DNA of 64,000 nucleotides, taken from positions 62,001 through 126,000 of the forward strand of contig JAECUM010001096.1 in assembly GCA_016617855.1 (NCBI GenBank). Reading direction: 5' to 3'. The notes under the pieces were generated by a model that was not told where the DNA came from, ran no database searches, and saw only the letters and a list, made by a program, of their open reading frames with translations. The position numbers were made by a program, and so were the translations under genes. Numbering within the stretch: the stretch's first letter is position 1; each line of letters begins with the position of its first letter. Of the stretch, positions 24,902 to 37,400 are shown one piece after another. The stretch is from Megalonaias nervosa. Its lineage: Eukaryota > Mollusca > Bivalvia > Unionida > Unionidae.

Positions 24902-24980
24902 AACCAGTTGTATGCAGCATCAACTGGTTGTATGCAGTGTCAACTGGTTGTATGCAGTGTCAACTGGTTGTATACAGTAG
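24902..24980. repeat. 20-bp tandem repeat, about four copies
   Basis: Unit caactggttgtatgcagtgt repeated about four times just inside the right end of the DIRS-like block. The single-copy equivalent is at 57110-57130. Confidence 0.9.
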
Positions 24981-25062
24981 TAACACCAAGATTAATTATA
25001 AACTGCAGAAGATGACTGCCTGTTGCAGTTAAGTTGCTACAGGCATAATTTCTCTGGTGATA

Positions 25063-25240
25063 GTTTTGGCAGACATCTACCTTCTGCACATGACCATGCG
25101 GCATAGAGTGGTGTGCAAAAGGTCATACTGACGTTTCTCCACTCTGGGGGAGTATGTATTCACTTCAGATGGATGGTGAGTTTTTGTTATGAAAATAGGA
25201 TAGCTATGCAGTAGGGGCAGGATAAGTAACTGCTGCTATT
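25063..25240. repeat. Right inverted repeat of the DIRS-like block
   Basis: Inverted partner of 20585-20735; the outermost part (gcaggataagtaactgctgc) pairs with 20850-20893. Confidence 0.85.
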
Positions 25241-25734
25241 GAAACCATCTATCCACCTACCCACCCACATACCTACCTACTGTGTCAAGGAATAAAAGCT
25301 ATCAAAGAATCAAAATAGCATTATTTTTATCATACCAAAGTAGAGGTAATAAGTTGATAATAAATAGATTAATGTTATTTTTGTATTCATTGATATTACA
25401 ACCTACTAAAAAAGCTATTATCATTAGTCCACTCCTAGAGAGAACATATTACTTGATGAAAGTCACACGTTTTTGAGAAACCATTGAGTGACATCCAGAA
25501 GTATATAGTTCATACATCAATAACTACCTTGATTAACTTAGGTTAGGCTTCACATGAAAAGCTTGACAATATATAATGAATAGTCATTAATATGAAAGTT
25601 TACCATTGAATAAACATTTATTCCTAATTCCAACTGCCTTGGTCACAAAGGCTTTTCCAAGTACTGTACAATGCATATAAGCCTAGTATGGATTGTGATT
25701 TCTGATTTTTGGAGTTTAGCTGCATATTTTGCAC

Positions 25735-25938
25735 ATCTTAGGCCATACAAGGCAAACAGTATATTTGCTACTGGAAGAACCAGGGAAGACCCAAGGAAGT
25801 CAAGACCAACCTAGAGGAAATACTGGCAAGCTTACTCACATACCTACATTACCCAAGACATTACCCATATGGACAAGGTGACATATGAGTGAGCTATAAA
25901 GGTGAGTGCCTTAGGCCACTCAACCACACTTGGCCCCA
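25735..25938 (-). mobile_element. Diverged copy of the tRNA-derived SINE
   Basis: Parallels the SINE at 46446-46697: box A-like tggttgagtggcctaaggc near 25905-25925, the 'tatgtgagtaagcttgccagta' block and the 'ggttcttcc' block on the minus strand. Box B is lost and the tail is not recognisable. Confidence 0.7.
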
Positions 25939-25974
25939 CATAGCATGGATGAATAAATGTGATCATAAACACAA

Positions 25975-26110
25975 ATATTTAACTTGTGTTAGTAAAGTAT
26001 AAAATGTAGGCCACAATGTTCTTTGATTTGAAGGGAATGATAGTAACAGAGATGCATACAATTACCAACTTTCATGACTGGAACATAAACTGTATCCAAA
26101 AAAATGAATG
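25975..26110. repeat. Single unit of mollusc-like dispersed repeat
   Basis: 'aaaatgtaggccacaatgtt…agagatgcata…actttcatgact' is one unit of the family seen as arrays at 27670-27990 and 30835-31400. Confidence 0.6.
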
Positions 26111-26119
26111 TGTCACAGA

Positions 26120-26560
26120 ATAAGGCAAGAAATAACTTGGTTTCGCCTTAGAACGATTTGATAATTTTCGTCGTACATGCGTACTATGTTACCTAGGGTG
26201 GATAATTATTTTTTTTAGTAAAGCGACTGAACTAGCATGTATCCCGTCATAGATCGCTTGTGGCGAGAGACACTAAAAGCACAGTATGCACGGGTATTTT
26301 ACCCTTACTAATACTCATTCCCCTGGAGATTTAAGACACGGTTCTTATCTAATTGTTACATAGGTCTTTTGGATCTTGTCAAGGAGTGTACGATCTCCAT
26401 TTTTGTTCTACAGCCATAGGGGTAAGTGTTACATTTTTATCTTATTTGATATGTGAAGCATATTCAGTTTTTAATGTCATAGTGTGAAATGTTGTCTTTA
26501 CCACAACGCGGATTTGAAACGTTGTAAACTTTTGAATTGTTACAAGTTGCTATTAAGAGT
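26120..26560. promoter_or_regulatory. CpG-retaining patch, candidate promoter or first exon (+)
   Basis: In a window where CpG is scarce, this stretch has many (for example ttcgtcgtac, agcgac, cccgtc, atcgct, ggcgag, acacgg, aacgcgg). It contains a strong donor-like site on the plus strand (catagggGTAAGTGTT, GT at about 26421). CpG retention marks unmethylated promoters in many invertebrates with gene-body methylation. It could start a plus-strand noncoding transcript or be an internal promoter; no coding exon is seen. Inference only. Confidence 0.25.
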
Positions 26561-27044
26561 TTAATTTAGTAGCATTTATCTTTAGATTTTAATTCCGTAC
26601 CTGTTATTATGACCAGTTTGGTTTTATTTTAGCTGTGTGCATGTGTGTGTGTGGGTATATCAGGCTGTCGGTCTGGCCATCTGTATGTCTGTATGGGGAT
26701 GGAAGCAGGTGTGACCATCAAGGCCATACAAGAATGGAACTGCTGATTTGTAAACTTGTGTGCATGGTGGATCCATGAAGGGTGTGTGTAGCAAATACAA
26801 TACAAGTGTGGGCCAACCCAAGAATTCAGGAGAACTGGGTGGTTTGACAATGGACACGTAGACAGGTCAAAATGTTTCTTTTGCAAGTTTTTACAAATAT
26901 TTATTGAGTCATACGTGGTTATGAATTGTACGGGATGTACAAATGACTGAGTCATGAGTCCTGCGTTTAGTACAATTATTATGTTGATTCAATTAGTCAT
27001 ATTTGTTTCGATTGATGATGTTATTTCAATCGAATACGATTGTG

Positions 27045-27425
27045 TTACCTTCATTACATGAGATTATTTGAATCTTACTTTCATTACATGAGATTATTTG
27101 AATCTTACTTTCATTACTTGAGATTATTTGAATCTTACTTTCATTACATGAGATTATTTGAATCTTGCTTTCATCACTTTCATTACATGAGATTATTTGA
27201 ATCTTACTTTCATTACATGAGATTATTTGAATCTTACTTTCATTACATGAGATTATTTGAATCTTACTTTCATTACATGAGATTATTTGAATCTTACTTT
27301 CATTACATGAGATTATTTGAATCTTACTTTCATTACATGAGATTATTTGAATCTTACTTTCATTACATGAGATTATTTGAATCTCACTTTCAATACATGA
27401 GATTATATGAATCTTACCTTCATTT
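27045..27425. repeat. 30-bp minisatellite, about 12 copies
   Basis: Unit cattacatgagattatttga + atcttacttt, nearly perfect, with one 9-bp insertion near 27170. Because 30 is divisible by three, both strands show long repeated frames (FHYMRLFESY / ISCNESKIQI); I regard these as artefacts of the repeat. Confidence 0.95.
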
Positions 27426-27669
27426 CTGAATATATGAATCACATTTTTTGTTTTTCCATTTCTGAATGTTCGTGATAAGTAATCGAATGAGTCGTGTGTT
27501 TGGAGCATGAAAGAATCACACATTATATGTTATAGAGGATATATATATATATATTTATCAGTTCATTTCATAAACTTCCATCTTTCATTACATTGTGTTG
27601 TGTTGTCATTTAATCCAAGCATCCATTCAGGTCAAATCCTGTTACAGAACATTTGACACAAAATTTAAA

Positions 27670-27990
27670 CAAAGTTACTGGGCAGGAAATATAGGTTACA
27701 AAGACCTCTTTTGGCAATAAGGATATAGAACTTGTCAAGATGCATCCACTCTCCAAGTTTCATGATTCTTAGAAGGATAGTATGCATATAACATGGCAAA
27801 AAGTCATATGGTCAGGAGCTAAATGGAAAACCTAAACCAGAGTGAGTAAAAGATAAAATACAGGTCACACTGAGCCTCTTTTGTCGTAAGAGTGGTTCAA
27901 ACAGAAATGCATATTATCATCAATTTCATGATTACAGCATGAACAATCCTGAGAGATTAACTTGAAACACAATTTTTAGTAAATTTCACA
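27670..27990. repeat. Tandem dispersed repeat, two units
   Basis: Two ~160-bp units with 'aaatacaggtcacactgagcc', 'atgcata' and 'aatttcatgatt'. Same family as 30835-31400; a DIRS-like fragment lies between the two arrays. Confidence 0.65.
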
Positions 27991-28379
27991 TAAAAGTGGT
28001 TATTAAATTATGATCAGTACAATACTTAAATCATATATGGGGAACAAATCTGGAATGTTTTCTTTATACTGATACATATCATCAGTAGCTGCATGCTAAC
28101 AGAATCAAATAATTAGCATGAAACTGGAGGGGTGTGTAGACCTTGAGTCATGTGAGTTATATAGTCCTGTGTGGTAATTTGTAGAATGCAAATGTTTGTT
28201 TTCAATTGTTTTTCTTTTTTACTTACAGAAATGTATACATGTGTCTGCTGTGGCTGTCTCATATTTATTCTAAATCTAAAGAATAAAAAGGCAAATGACT
28301 CATAATTATTCACAACTCTGGAGATTAAAGTAGCTTGTTTAAGGTAAGTATCATTTTGTATTGATTCTTCACCTCTTGT

Positions 28380-29990
28380 ATCGATTAAGAGGTAGGAAAG
28401 AAATGCTTCCTATTCTGTCTTCTCCCTTTTGAGGCTGACAGATAGAAATGTAAAGCCCTAACACGGCATAAAAGTCGATCATAACCATCCCCAGCACAGT
28501 CCCAGCCAAAACTGGGGATCTGTATAGTAAGTAGAGAAGCTGGATTTGTTTTTGCTAAAAACCTTGGTTGGCACAGGAGAGAAACCAACTCATAGTTTGA
28601 GTGTTGGAAAGAGCTGCCCTACAGCTCTTGATGGTAGACACTGAGCATTGTTTCTCTTCACACGGCAAAAGAAAATCAACTACTCATAGAGAGACAGCTA
28701 TGATTAATATGTTTCCTACTGCATCAATCACAAAAGATTCTCCACTTGGCATTATAGGCCTTGGATGCAGAATGTTTCCTGACTTGAATGATACACTCAG
28801 AAACTTTGCTTGAAAACTTGTTTTAATGTAGAGATTGTTTGAGATAAGTTAAGTGTGCAGAATCTGTGGACTGTTGTGTAGGAGAACACGTCTACTCTGT
28901 CCTATGGGACACAGATTAATCCTCTGTTTATGAGGCAGTTCATCCCCACACAGATCAAATCTTGAGATGGAACCAGCTCTGATTTCACTAGTTTGGGTAA
29001 AGGGTCCAGTCTGCTCACCACAGACCAACCAAGAGCTGGATCTCATCTGAGGGACTCTAATTTGGCCACTGTGAGTCAACCAGTGTCAAAATGCTTGAGG
29101 ATAGGGATCTCCAGTGACTTTGGGTGGACAGCAACTATTCCCATGACTCAAGTAAAGACTCTTGGTGTGGAAGTTAGGCCAAGTGGCACAGTATGAAACT
29201 GGAAGATCTCTCCATCCAAGCAACACCGGAGGTACTTTCTGTTAGGAGGAAAAATTGGGATGTGGAAGTATGCATCCTACAGATCAATGGAGACTTCCCA
29301 ATCAATGGACCTTATGGCATTCCAGACTGATACTGTGGTCTCCATCTTGAAAGGTTGTTTAGGATTGGAAAGGTCTATAATAAAAAGGAACTTCTCACCC
29401 TTTTGGGGAATGAGGAAAATCTGGGAGTAGAAAGCTGGAGACTGGTCATTGAACACCATCTATATTGCACTCTCTGCAGAAGGGAGGGCAGCTCTTCCTT
29501 TAATTGCACCAGATTCAACTGGTGAAATCACACTGGGGTCTTTACCAGAAGAAGAAATGAAGCCAATATCCACAATTTATGACTGAGAGGACTGAACCAC
29601 TGCCCATTATGCTTGATCAAGCTTCTAAAAGGAGGGATAGTCTGGCACCTATGGAAGTAAATGGAAAAGGGAAACACTGCAGAAGAGGAAGCAAGTCCTT
29701 GACCATGCCCAACTACGGACAACAAAAAAGATCACCATCTATCCTTACACGACTGATACATGCTAGGCATGTGTTGGATGAATCCAAGGGGGACGTGCAC
29801 ATGCATCTGTTTTCAACAAAGTCTCAGACCACAACCAACTACAGACAACAAAATGGACAGCCATCTATCCTTACACAACTGGTACATGCCAAGCATTTTG
29901 CAAATCCCAGGGAGGTTTCTTGTGCTCAAATTTACCCACACTTACCAACACTTTGTCTTTTAGACATTGCTGTAAAGAAAATAACAAGAA
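28380..29990 (-). mobile_element. Second DIRS-like fragment (recombinase C-part and RT)
   Basis: Minus strand. 28385-28588 encodes VSLLCQPRFLAKTNPASLL…DRLLCRVRALHFYLS, the middle of a DIRS tyrosine recombinase. 28700-28870 parallels 21560-21730 at the DNA level. 29277-29459 encodes an RT block (DQSPAFYSQIFLIPQKGEKF…IIDLSNPKQPFKMETTVSV…IDWEVSIDL), with the conserved Asp of the first catalytic box. Frames are interrupted and parts are missing. It shares large parts of its layout with the block at 20585-25219 but is clearly diverged from it. Confidence 0.78.
29700..29905. repeat. ~125-bp imperfect direct repeat within the DIRS-like fragment
   Basis: 'ctacggacaacaaaa…ccatctatccttacac' (29712 on) recurs at about 29838. 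A related single copy is at 55100-55160 in the third DIRS-like fragment. Confidence 0.7.
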
Positions 29991-30834
29991 CAGATTTTTA
30001 GAACAAAATAATGTACATGAATTTGCATCGAAACTAGACTGAACACAAATTAAAAACAGCAATACTCCATCTGCCAGTGATTATTTAAAATAATTAAAAC
30101 AACAACTGATGTTTTGATCAAATGATGTCAGCAATACTTACTTTTAACTAACCAGCAGCAGTTGAGACAAAGAAGGCTAAAAACCAGCAAAGTAAACTGA
30201 ATGGACTTAAATTTCGGAGATTTATATACCAACAAAATTAAGACAAGGGTGGCCACAAATCAGATTCATAGGGATAGGCAGACAATACCTATCCAAATAC
30301 TGAAAACAAAATGAGTCAAATGAACTTAAATGGAATAAGACACAATGAAAAATGTTTCTCCAATCACCCTATGAAGGAAGGGAGGATAACCTAACAGCAA
30401 GGTTAAGAAAAAACAGGGAAGTGTAACCTAACAGCAAGGTTAAGGAAACAACTGAAAATTTTCAAGAACTTTTAAGATAGCTTAATTCCAACAACGAGAA
30501 CACTTGCACTGAAGGTAAATAAACTCAATAATTATCATACATGTAATAAAATAACCCAAATCACAAAAAGATGTTAAGTGAAAGCAACATTTTACAGAGT
30601 ACATTTTCAAACCATACAAATGGCTTCATCCATAAAGGAGACAAAGATTACTGGGCATGCACCAGGTCATAGGGCAGGCTTCTGGAACCTTCCGAGAAGT
30701 CACTCTAAGGAAGTATGAATTCTCATTGTACGGACAAGGGTAATTTCCATCCTGGAAAGGTTAACTATGCAAAAGCATTAGGTAACCATATTGCTAAATC
30801 CTATTTGGCTATTAGCTAACCACAAAACCTAAAC

Positions 30835-31400
30835 TATGCCAGTAAAATGTGAATTGTAGGTCAGGGTGAAATTCTTTAGTGGTAAAGCTATGACACTAAT
30901 AGAGATGCATAAATCATCTAGTTTCATGATTCTAGCATGTACAGAGCTTGTGAATTAAATGTAAAATGCAACATTTAACCAAAGTCAGTGAAGCATGAAA
31001 TACAGGTCACAATGACCAATTTTTGTGATGGGAGTGTAGTACTCATCAAGATAATTCCCTCACCAACTTTCATGAATTGAAGTAAAACAGTATATACAGA
31101 GGTGCATAAACCTAGATGATCAGGAGCTAAAGGCAAAAGATAACCTAAATCAGTTAATGTGAAATGTAGACCACAGTGACCTTCCTTTATGGTAATGGTG
31201 TGGTACTAAAAGAGATACATACAATCATAGAGTTTGATGATTCTGTTATGATCAGAGCTTGAGAAGTAAACATAAATAAAATTTAACAACAGTCAGTTAA
31301 TTGATCTACATTTATAACAAGGGTGTAAAACTCATTAATATGCATCCCCTCACCTACTTTCAAGATTTCAAATATAACTGTGTTTTATACAGTGTGCACA
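30835..31400. repeat. Mollusc-like tandem dispersed repeat, about four degenerate units
   Basis: Units of ~150-165 bp marked by 'gaaatacaggtcacaatgacc' (about 30997), 'gaaatgtagaccacagtgacc' (about 31162) and 'tagtttcatgattct'. The tandem-core design resembles that of pearl-type non-autonomous elements of bivalves; this affinity is inference. Confidence 0.6.
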
Positions 31401-33217
31401 AGCACTTAACTAAATGCAAAAACATTTTTTAAAATATATAACCAATGGACATATCTGTACCTATGAATTCCCTCAGTCCCCTCCCCTGCTATGAAAAGAA
31501 CTTGAAACTGTTGCCCAAGACTTCGGAATTAATAATGGTTAATATTCAGTACAAATATGTATCCTTTTTATCTGTGCAAATGCTGATGTTCTCAGTAGTA
31601 CAATAGTTTACCTCTATTTTGTAGAGGCAAGCTAAAAAGGTTTAATAGCTAACTGTCCTTGTGTATTAATGTGTATCCATACCATGAACAGCGTAGATGC
31701 AGATCTGCCATCGATCGTACAATGCAACAACCAATCAGGGTTACAGTGATCATTCTACATATTTTATATGTCAACTGGGAAGACCATAGTCGTTGTTGTA
31801 TAATGTACAGGGAGGTCAGGATTTGCATTGTCTGTACTATGTAGAATTCTGAGCTATGAGCATATCCTGATCTATCAATGCATGATGTAAAGGGAGATCT
31901 CAGTGTGTACTGTTCATTTTACGTCAGATTGCAAGAAAACAGGGTAGACCCTGGTCTACTGGCACATTACCAGATGCCAAATCTCAATCGATGCTGTTCA
32001 CTGCGCTTCTTACATAGGCAAATAATGTTATAATCACACTGTAGATGTGCTGGTGTTTAGTACATTTTGCAGTCTGATTAAAATCATCCACTGTCCTAAA
32101 TGAAGATCCGATGGATACCAACAAGAGTTCTTTTGACCCTGTGGTTCACCAATCAAATCTCAGCTTTCAAATTTCTGAAAGTGACACATGTCATTCAGAA
32201 CATAGCATTAGTAATGATAGGTCTCCCTCACATGAGCCTGGAATGCTTTATCTGATAGGCTACAAAAATTAGCAGACTGGGAATTTCAAAGGTCACCAGA
32301 ACATAAATTGTAACTGGATGGCGATCCAGATTAGGTTTCTGGTATTAGCCTTGCCAGCCTTCAAATGCTAAAAAAAAACATTTGGGTAGGAAATTTCAAA
32401 TTAGTAAGGTTGATTTCAGCAACTCTCTCAAAACAGCATGGAAAAAAAAAGAAGAGAAACCACAGACTATCAATACATGACAACCAACGTTAGCACATAC
32501 CATGTACTACTGTACATGTAAATTTACAAGGATCTGCTCCTGACTGGAGAGGAGCTGAACAAGTGAGTTTACTACTATATCATCCACTGATAAAAATATC
32601 ATCATATGAAAGCATCAGTCAATTAGGCCATTCAATTATACAATTTTAGCAAAATTAGCAAGTGAACTTTAATTTTTACTAAATATTTATTCATCTACAA
32701 ATTTTGTGATGAAATGATCAGAACATGTAAGCTAGTATAAATGCTGATCACTATCCAGCCGGACAGTTCTGGAACTTGGTTAAATATTAGTAGCCACTAT
32801 TTTGTAAGTGCCATACTTTAAAGTGAGTATACTGACCTGCATATGTTTTCAAAAAATATTTTCATAGATGTTTCCTGAATATTGTTTTTTGCTTTAAAAT
32901 CACAGCAACTTTCAGCCATTCATGTTACTGATGGGATGATAATTCCTTGCGTTAGAAGAGTACAACCACATCTCATTTTGTTTGAGTTTACATATATGGG
33001 CAATAGTGGAGCATGAGGTCACATGTTGCTATTTTGTAAAAAAAGTGTATTAAACAATATTATTTTTAAAAAATTTTGAAGAGCAATAATTCAGTAAAAT
33101 TTTATTAAACTGCTCATATGCTGAAAAAATTACATTTTGTTAAAATTTAATTATGCAAAAATATTGTGATTGTTAGTATCTAATACAAGCAGCTGTATTT
33201 ACGCAAGATACACCAAC
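31401..33217. other. Intron sequence with a CCAAT-bearing patch
   Basis: Noncoding. Around 31680-31800 CpG is locally more frequent and an aaccaatcag (CCAAT-box-like) motif occurs at about 31729; no transcript start can be argued from that. Nothing else was recognised. Confidence 0.4.
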
Positions 33218-33418
33218 CTTCTTCAAGTTTTGGTGACTTTAGTTTGATGGAAATCTCTCTTTTCACTTTTGCAGATGTTTTTTCCTGTGTCTCCACAGTC
33301 TCTTTCGGCTTGTCCCATAATGGAGGAGGAGGCACTGCATTTATCTGTTTCTTCCTTGGGTCAGGAGAAACTGGTGTGGACTGCGGCAACCTGGAACTCT
33401 GCATCCTGAATTTTTGTT
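33218..33418 (-). CDS. Exon 2 of the same minus-strand gene (phase 1-1, 201 nt)
   Basis: The minus-strand acceptor …TGTTGTCTAG and the donor GAAG|GTTGGT bound 201 nt, exactly 67 codons, entering and leaving in phase 1. The peptide includes KFRMQSSRLPQ, an SPDP site, the proline cluster AVPPPPLWDK, and a Lys/Glu-rich end with another Ser-Pro site (LKSPKLEEG). The composition suggests intrinsic disorder with proline-directed phosphorylation sites and a possible poly-proline ligand. An internal ATG lies six codons into the exon, but the open frame continues upstream to the splice acceptor, so it is not needed as a start. The introns on both sides are more than 11 kb and rich in transposons. Function unknown. 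Confidence 0.8.
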
Positions 33419-34343
33419 CTAGACAACAGTAAACATTTCATTTGTATTAAAAATGGGTTTTGAACTATAATGTCACTACCCTATTTACATCTCAAAAAAA
33501 GGCCATTTTGTAAATACTTTCTTGGAAACCAACATATATTTTGCCAGGAAATCTGGATGGATGAGGTTGTGTGAACATTTTTTTTATAGCAAGCTATGCA
33601 GTTAGAAATACTCAGTTGACTTTGGTACTGTAATATTTGTTACATTTGCTTCTATCCTCTGTCAGTCACATTGTCTACTGAGAAAATTGCTTCCCTTTTC
33701 ATTCAAGTCACCACTGATACTAAGAAGTGACATTTACCTGACTTGACCATGCATAGTCAGATCTGTTCATGTATTTCCATCTTAACATAATGGGGTGCTT
33801 TTAAGTACTACAACTGATTTCAGTCACATAAATTTTCTTGCTCACAAGCATAAGGCATTGCTGTATGCATTAAACTGAATGGGAAAAATCTATGTTCTTA
33901 CAAGTGAGTATACATTATACAAATATAAGTAAGAAGGACACAACATAAAATTCCAAATTTTTACAGGGGTATCTGTATTTCACTTTCAAGAAATGCTTAT
34001 GAAATTATTTTTATGGGTAGAAATTTTCATGGTTCTGCACTTATATACATTTTTGTTGGTACCAACATTCTGCAAATGGGTGATAGGGTCCTACTGTCTT
34101 TAGAGAAGGATCATTATTTGATGCTGCTTTCAATTTATGGTTTGTAGCAACCACTAAATCCATTCAAAATTGTTCCTAAGACTTTATCAAAATCAAAGTA
34201 ATTTCATATGAGCCATACACTAAAATTCTATTGAGGGCTGTGCCATGATTAAATGGACAGCTTTTCCCCTCATCATTTTTTAAAATGTCTCTGGATATGA
34301 AAAGTCTATTTTATCACACTTTATATTCTCTTGGAAGTTACAA

Positions 34344-34346
<3 letters not shown>

Positions 34347-34419
<73 letters not shown>
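34347..34419. repeat. (TA)n microsatellite, 73 bp
   Basis: Uninterrupted AT dinucleotides in the large intron between exons 1 and 2 of the recognised set. Confidence 0.97.
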
Positions 34420-34422
<3 letters not shown>

Positions 34423-37400
34423 CAGTAACAATGGTTTATGCTTGTCATTGAAAAAGTAATTTCACACTAAAGTACACATAATTTATTCCAGATTCTTTTG
34501 ATTAAATAAAATTTTGTTTTTTAATTATTAACTGTGCAGAGAAATAAAAGATATTCAGTTAATGTGCAAAGAATAGAAACAATTTTGTTACTGAAATGAA
34601 CTAAAAGGTATTATAAGGCTTCTTTTTGGCCCCAAAAATTCCAAAAAGTTTCAAAGACTTTATTGATGTGATAATACCAACATTTGAGAAACTTAAAATT
34701 GCAATTGATGTTTAAAAATTATTTGATGTAATGTCTTAGGCATGTGCTCATGACGTCACATTTTGCTTTAAAATGGCCATATGTGCTAAAATTTGAGCTA
34801 TTTAAAAAAATTTTTAGGTGCTTCTTATGCAGCAACCAAATTCATATTTTTGCCAAATATAAAGGTACATGTGAACAACCTTTTACTGGAATATTGTTTC
34901 AGTTGCTACATGTGGACCATGTAAAAAACAATCAATTTTGAGTGCATCAGTGTTCATTGGTAGCTTGCATCTCTACAATAGCTAAATATTAACTACATCT
35001 AAACTGATGTTTCTGCTACAATGAACACATCCAATAATTTTGACATATAGCAAAACAACTCTACGCTCACTGTAACATTATATTATTACAATAATTATGA
35101 TATAGTGAAATCATGAAATAAACATTTAATTTTATTCGTATGTTGATCAAAAATTGCAAATTTTACCATGTTTTCCACATCTTCAAAAGACCACAATTTG
35201 ACAGCATATTTTATGTTTTGACAGAAAACACTTTTTAAAAAAAATTTATATTGAAATTTCAAATGTATTCTCATTGGCACTCCTCAACGAAAATAAGAAA
35301 TTAGACAAACCATGTTATTTGTTCACTCTTGATGATCCTCGTCTTAAGGGCTAGACAATTCCAGTACAAAGTATTACAAAATTCCTTTTCTCCTCAAATT
35401 TTTTTTAAACCAAAATTGACACTCAAATGTTGCCTGTCATTTGTATTATTTTTTTCATTTTTTGATCGTGTTTTGTGACATTTAAGTTCTCTAAAGTTTG
35501 GGATGAGGTAAAGTTAAATATAGAAGAGGCACATGAAGGAAGTTAACCCACAACATCAACAACATGCAGCTTACATATTATTTTACTAATGGGGTCTAAA
35601 TGATAATGGCATGATGATAAAACAATAACACAATGTATCTTTCCAATTTGTTGAATTACTTCAGTACATAACTTTACAGTATCCTCTGCTGAAAACTAAA
35701 TTTCAGTCTCCAGCTGATAATAAAATAGAACAAAAAATAAACGAATGCAGTAGAGCCATCAAAGAAGTATTTATCGAAGAAAGTTGCAGTATTATGAAGT
35801 TCTCTCTACTTGTAAATGCAAAGATATGTTTGAGATATTTTGTTTAAAATCTGGATAAAAAAATTTGTAGGAGTAATTGATCATACCCAAAAGAGACCCA
35901 CATGGCAACAAACTACCCAATAAAATAATTTGTGTATCAAAGTTTTAAGGCATGCAAATGTTGTAGAGATATAGAGCATGACTCACTAAATCATCAACCA
36001 GCAGTTTGAACCTGCATGGAAGCATTTCATTTGTTATCTTTTCAGATTTTTATATACAAATACATTTTCTTTCATGTTTTTCCTTCAGTGAGTTATGTTT
36101 CTTCCCCTTGCACTATTTCTTTCTTTGTCTTTTCTTTTCTAGTATCATCTATCCACAGATTTAATTTGATTAAAAATAATCCTGAAAGCAACTTGTTTTG
36201 TCAAACATTAATATAAAACTGGTGTACATCTTTTCAAAGTTTAGTCTATGTTAGCATCCTTACAAGAAAAAACATGTTACCATGTCAAATTGAAACTCAG
36301 TGCCTGTGACATAGTTTATTTGAAGTACAAGGGTTTGGGAATACAAACATCAAAAAGATAAAATGCTATGGTGTACATCTGTATATTTATAATGTACCGT
36401 CCTTAACTTTGAATTCATTTAATGTAAAATTTCCATACTCCTGGGACATAAACAAAATAATATAGCATGATTTTCTGTAAAAACTAAATCTAGAGCCGTT
36501 TATATGAACGACTGAATATACAAGAGCTTAAAGGATAAAAAAAGTATTTTAAAAAAGAGATAATATTGAGTTCTAATTGGGTTTTTTTCATAGCGTCCTT
36601 TCCAGGAACCCATTTGATATATACCCAGAAGCTAGCACCAGTTCACTGATCGGATTGACAACAAATGTATACAACCTGATATCCTCCATCAGTAATAAAA
36701 CCCTGCTATAGTGCCTAACACACTGCATTGTTTACAGCTATTGTGCTCTCTCTTTCCTTCTTTTTGTCTCTCTCTCTCATAAAATTAATGATCAATCATT
36801 ATCATAAGGAAAATTTGTTGTCCAAATTAATAATACTATAAACTAATGATGCATAAACAAATAGCTTTTGTCACTGATATTTTGAACATTTTTAGTTCAC
36901 CTCTATACACAGTATCAACATTTGGCTATTAGTAATGTACAAAGTACATTCACTCCATTTTTGTGAAAAAAAGTGATCAACAAATACAAAAATTGCCTTT
37001 TCTGGTGCAATTCTGGCAGGAATACAACAGAAAATCAGCACTAAACATACTCATGTACAAAGCATTTTAAATGAAAATGAAATAGTGTCAGAGGTAATCA
37101 ACCAAACCTAATGGAAATATATGCATACATGTAATTTATACATTGTTTCAAAACAAAATTTTTTATAAGTCTTATTATTGACTGTCATGCATAATGCATT
37201 CCAATGCCTAATTTAGGATAAATATGTTTCAGCAACATGCATGATATGAGCATTTCATGCTACACATTCATAATCCATGAATATAGGTTCCATAACGGAG
37301 AATAAAACCATAGGCAATTTAATTGTTTATTTCCTTTATTAAAAGCGGTCCTGGATAAAAATCGAATACATATTTAAGGAAGAGAGAGAGGGGCATATTT

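Larger units (their letters stand above)
20585..25219 (-). mobile_element. DIRS-like tyrosine-recombinase retrotransposon, decayed, framed by inverted repeats
   Basis: A 4.6-kb block inserted in the intron between exons 2 and 3, in the same orientation as the host gene. It is bounded by a ~115-bp inverted repeat (20585-20697 and 25104-25219). Read on the minus strand it holds a Pro-rich gag-like region (about 24800-23600), reverse transcriptase (about 23480-22730), RNase H (about 22680-22000) and the start of a tyrosine-recombinase region (about 21525-21290). This gag-RT-RH-YR order with inverted ends is that of the DIRS group. All frames are broken and most of the recombinase is missing, so it is not active. 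Related fragments lie at 28380-29990 and 54556-57130. Confidence 0.78.

Noticed and set aside
26629..26955. 108-codon minus-strand frame next to the CpG patch
   Set aside because: Low complexity (GT-rich sequence read as His/Thr), a second overlapping frame is also open, and there are no splice signals that fit the gene.
27026..27523. Long repeated-peptide frames on both strands (ISCNESKIQI / FHYMRLFESY)
   Set aside because: They follow from a 30-bp minisatellite whose period is divisible by three; both strands are open equally, and there are no splice or start signals.
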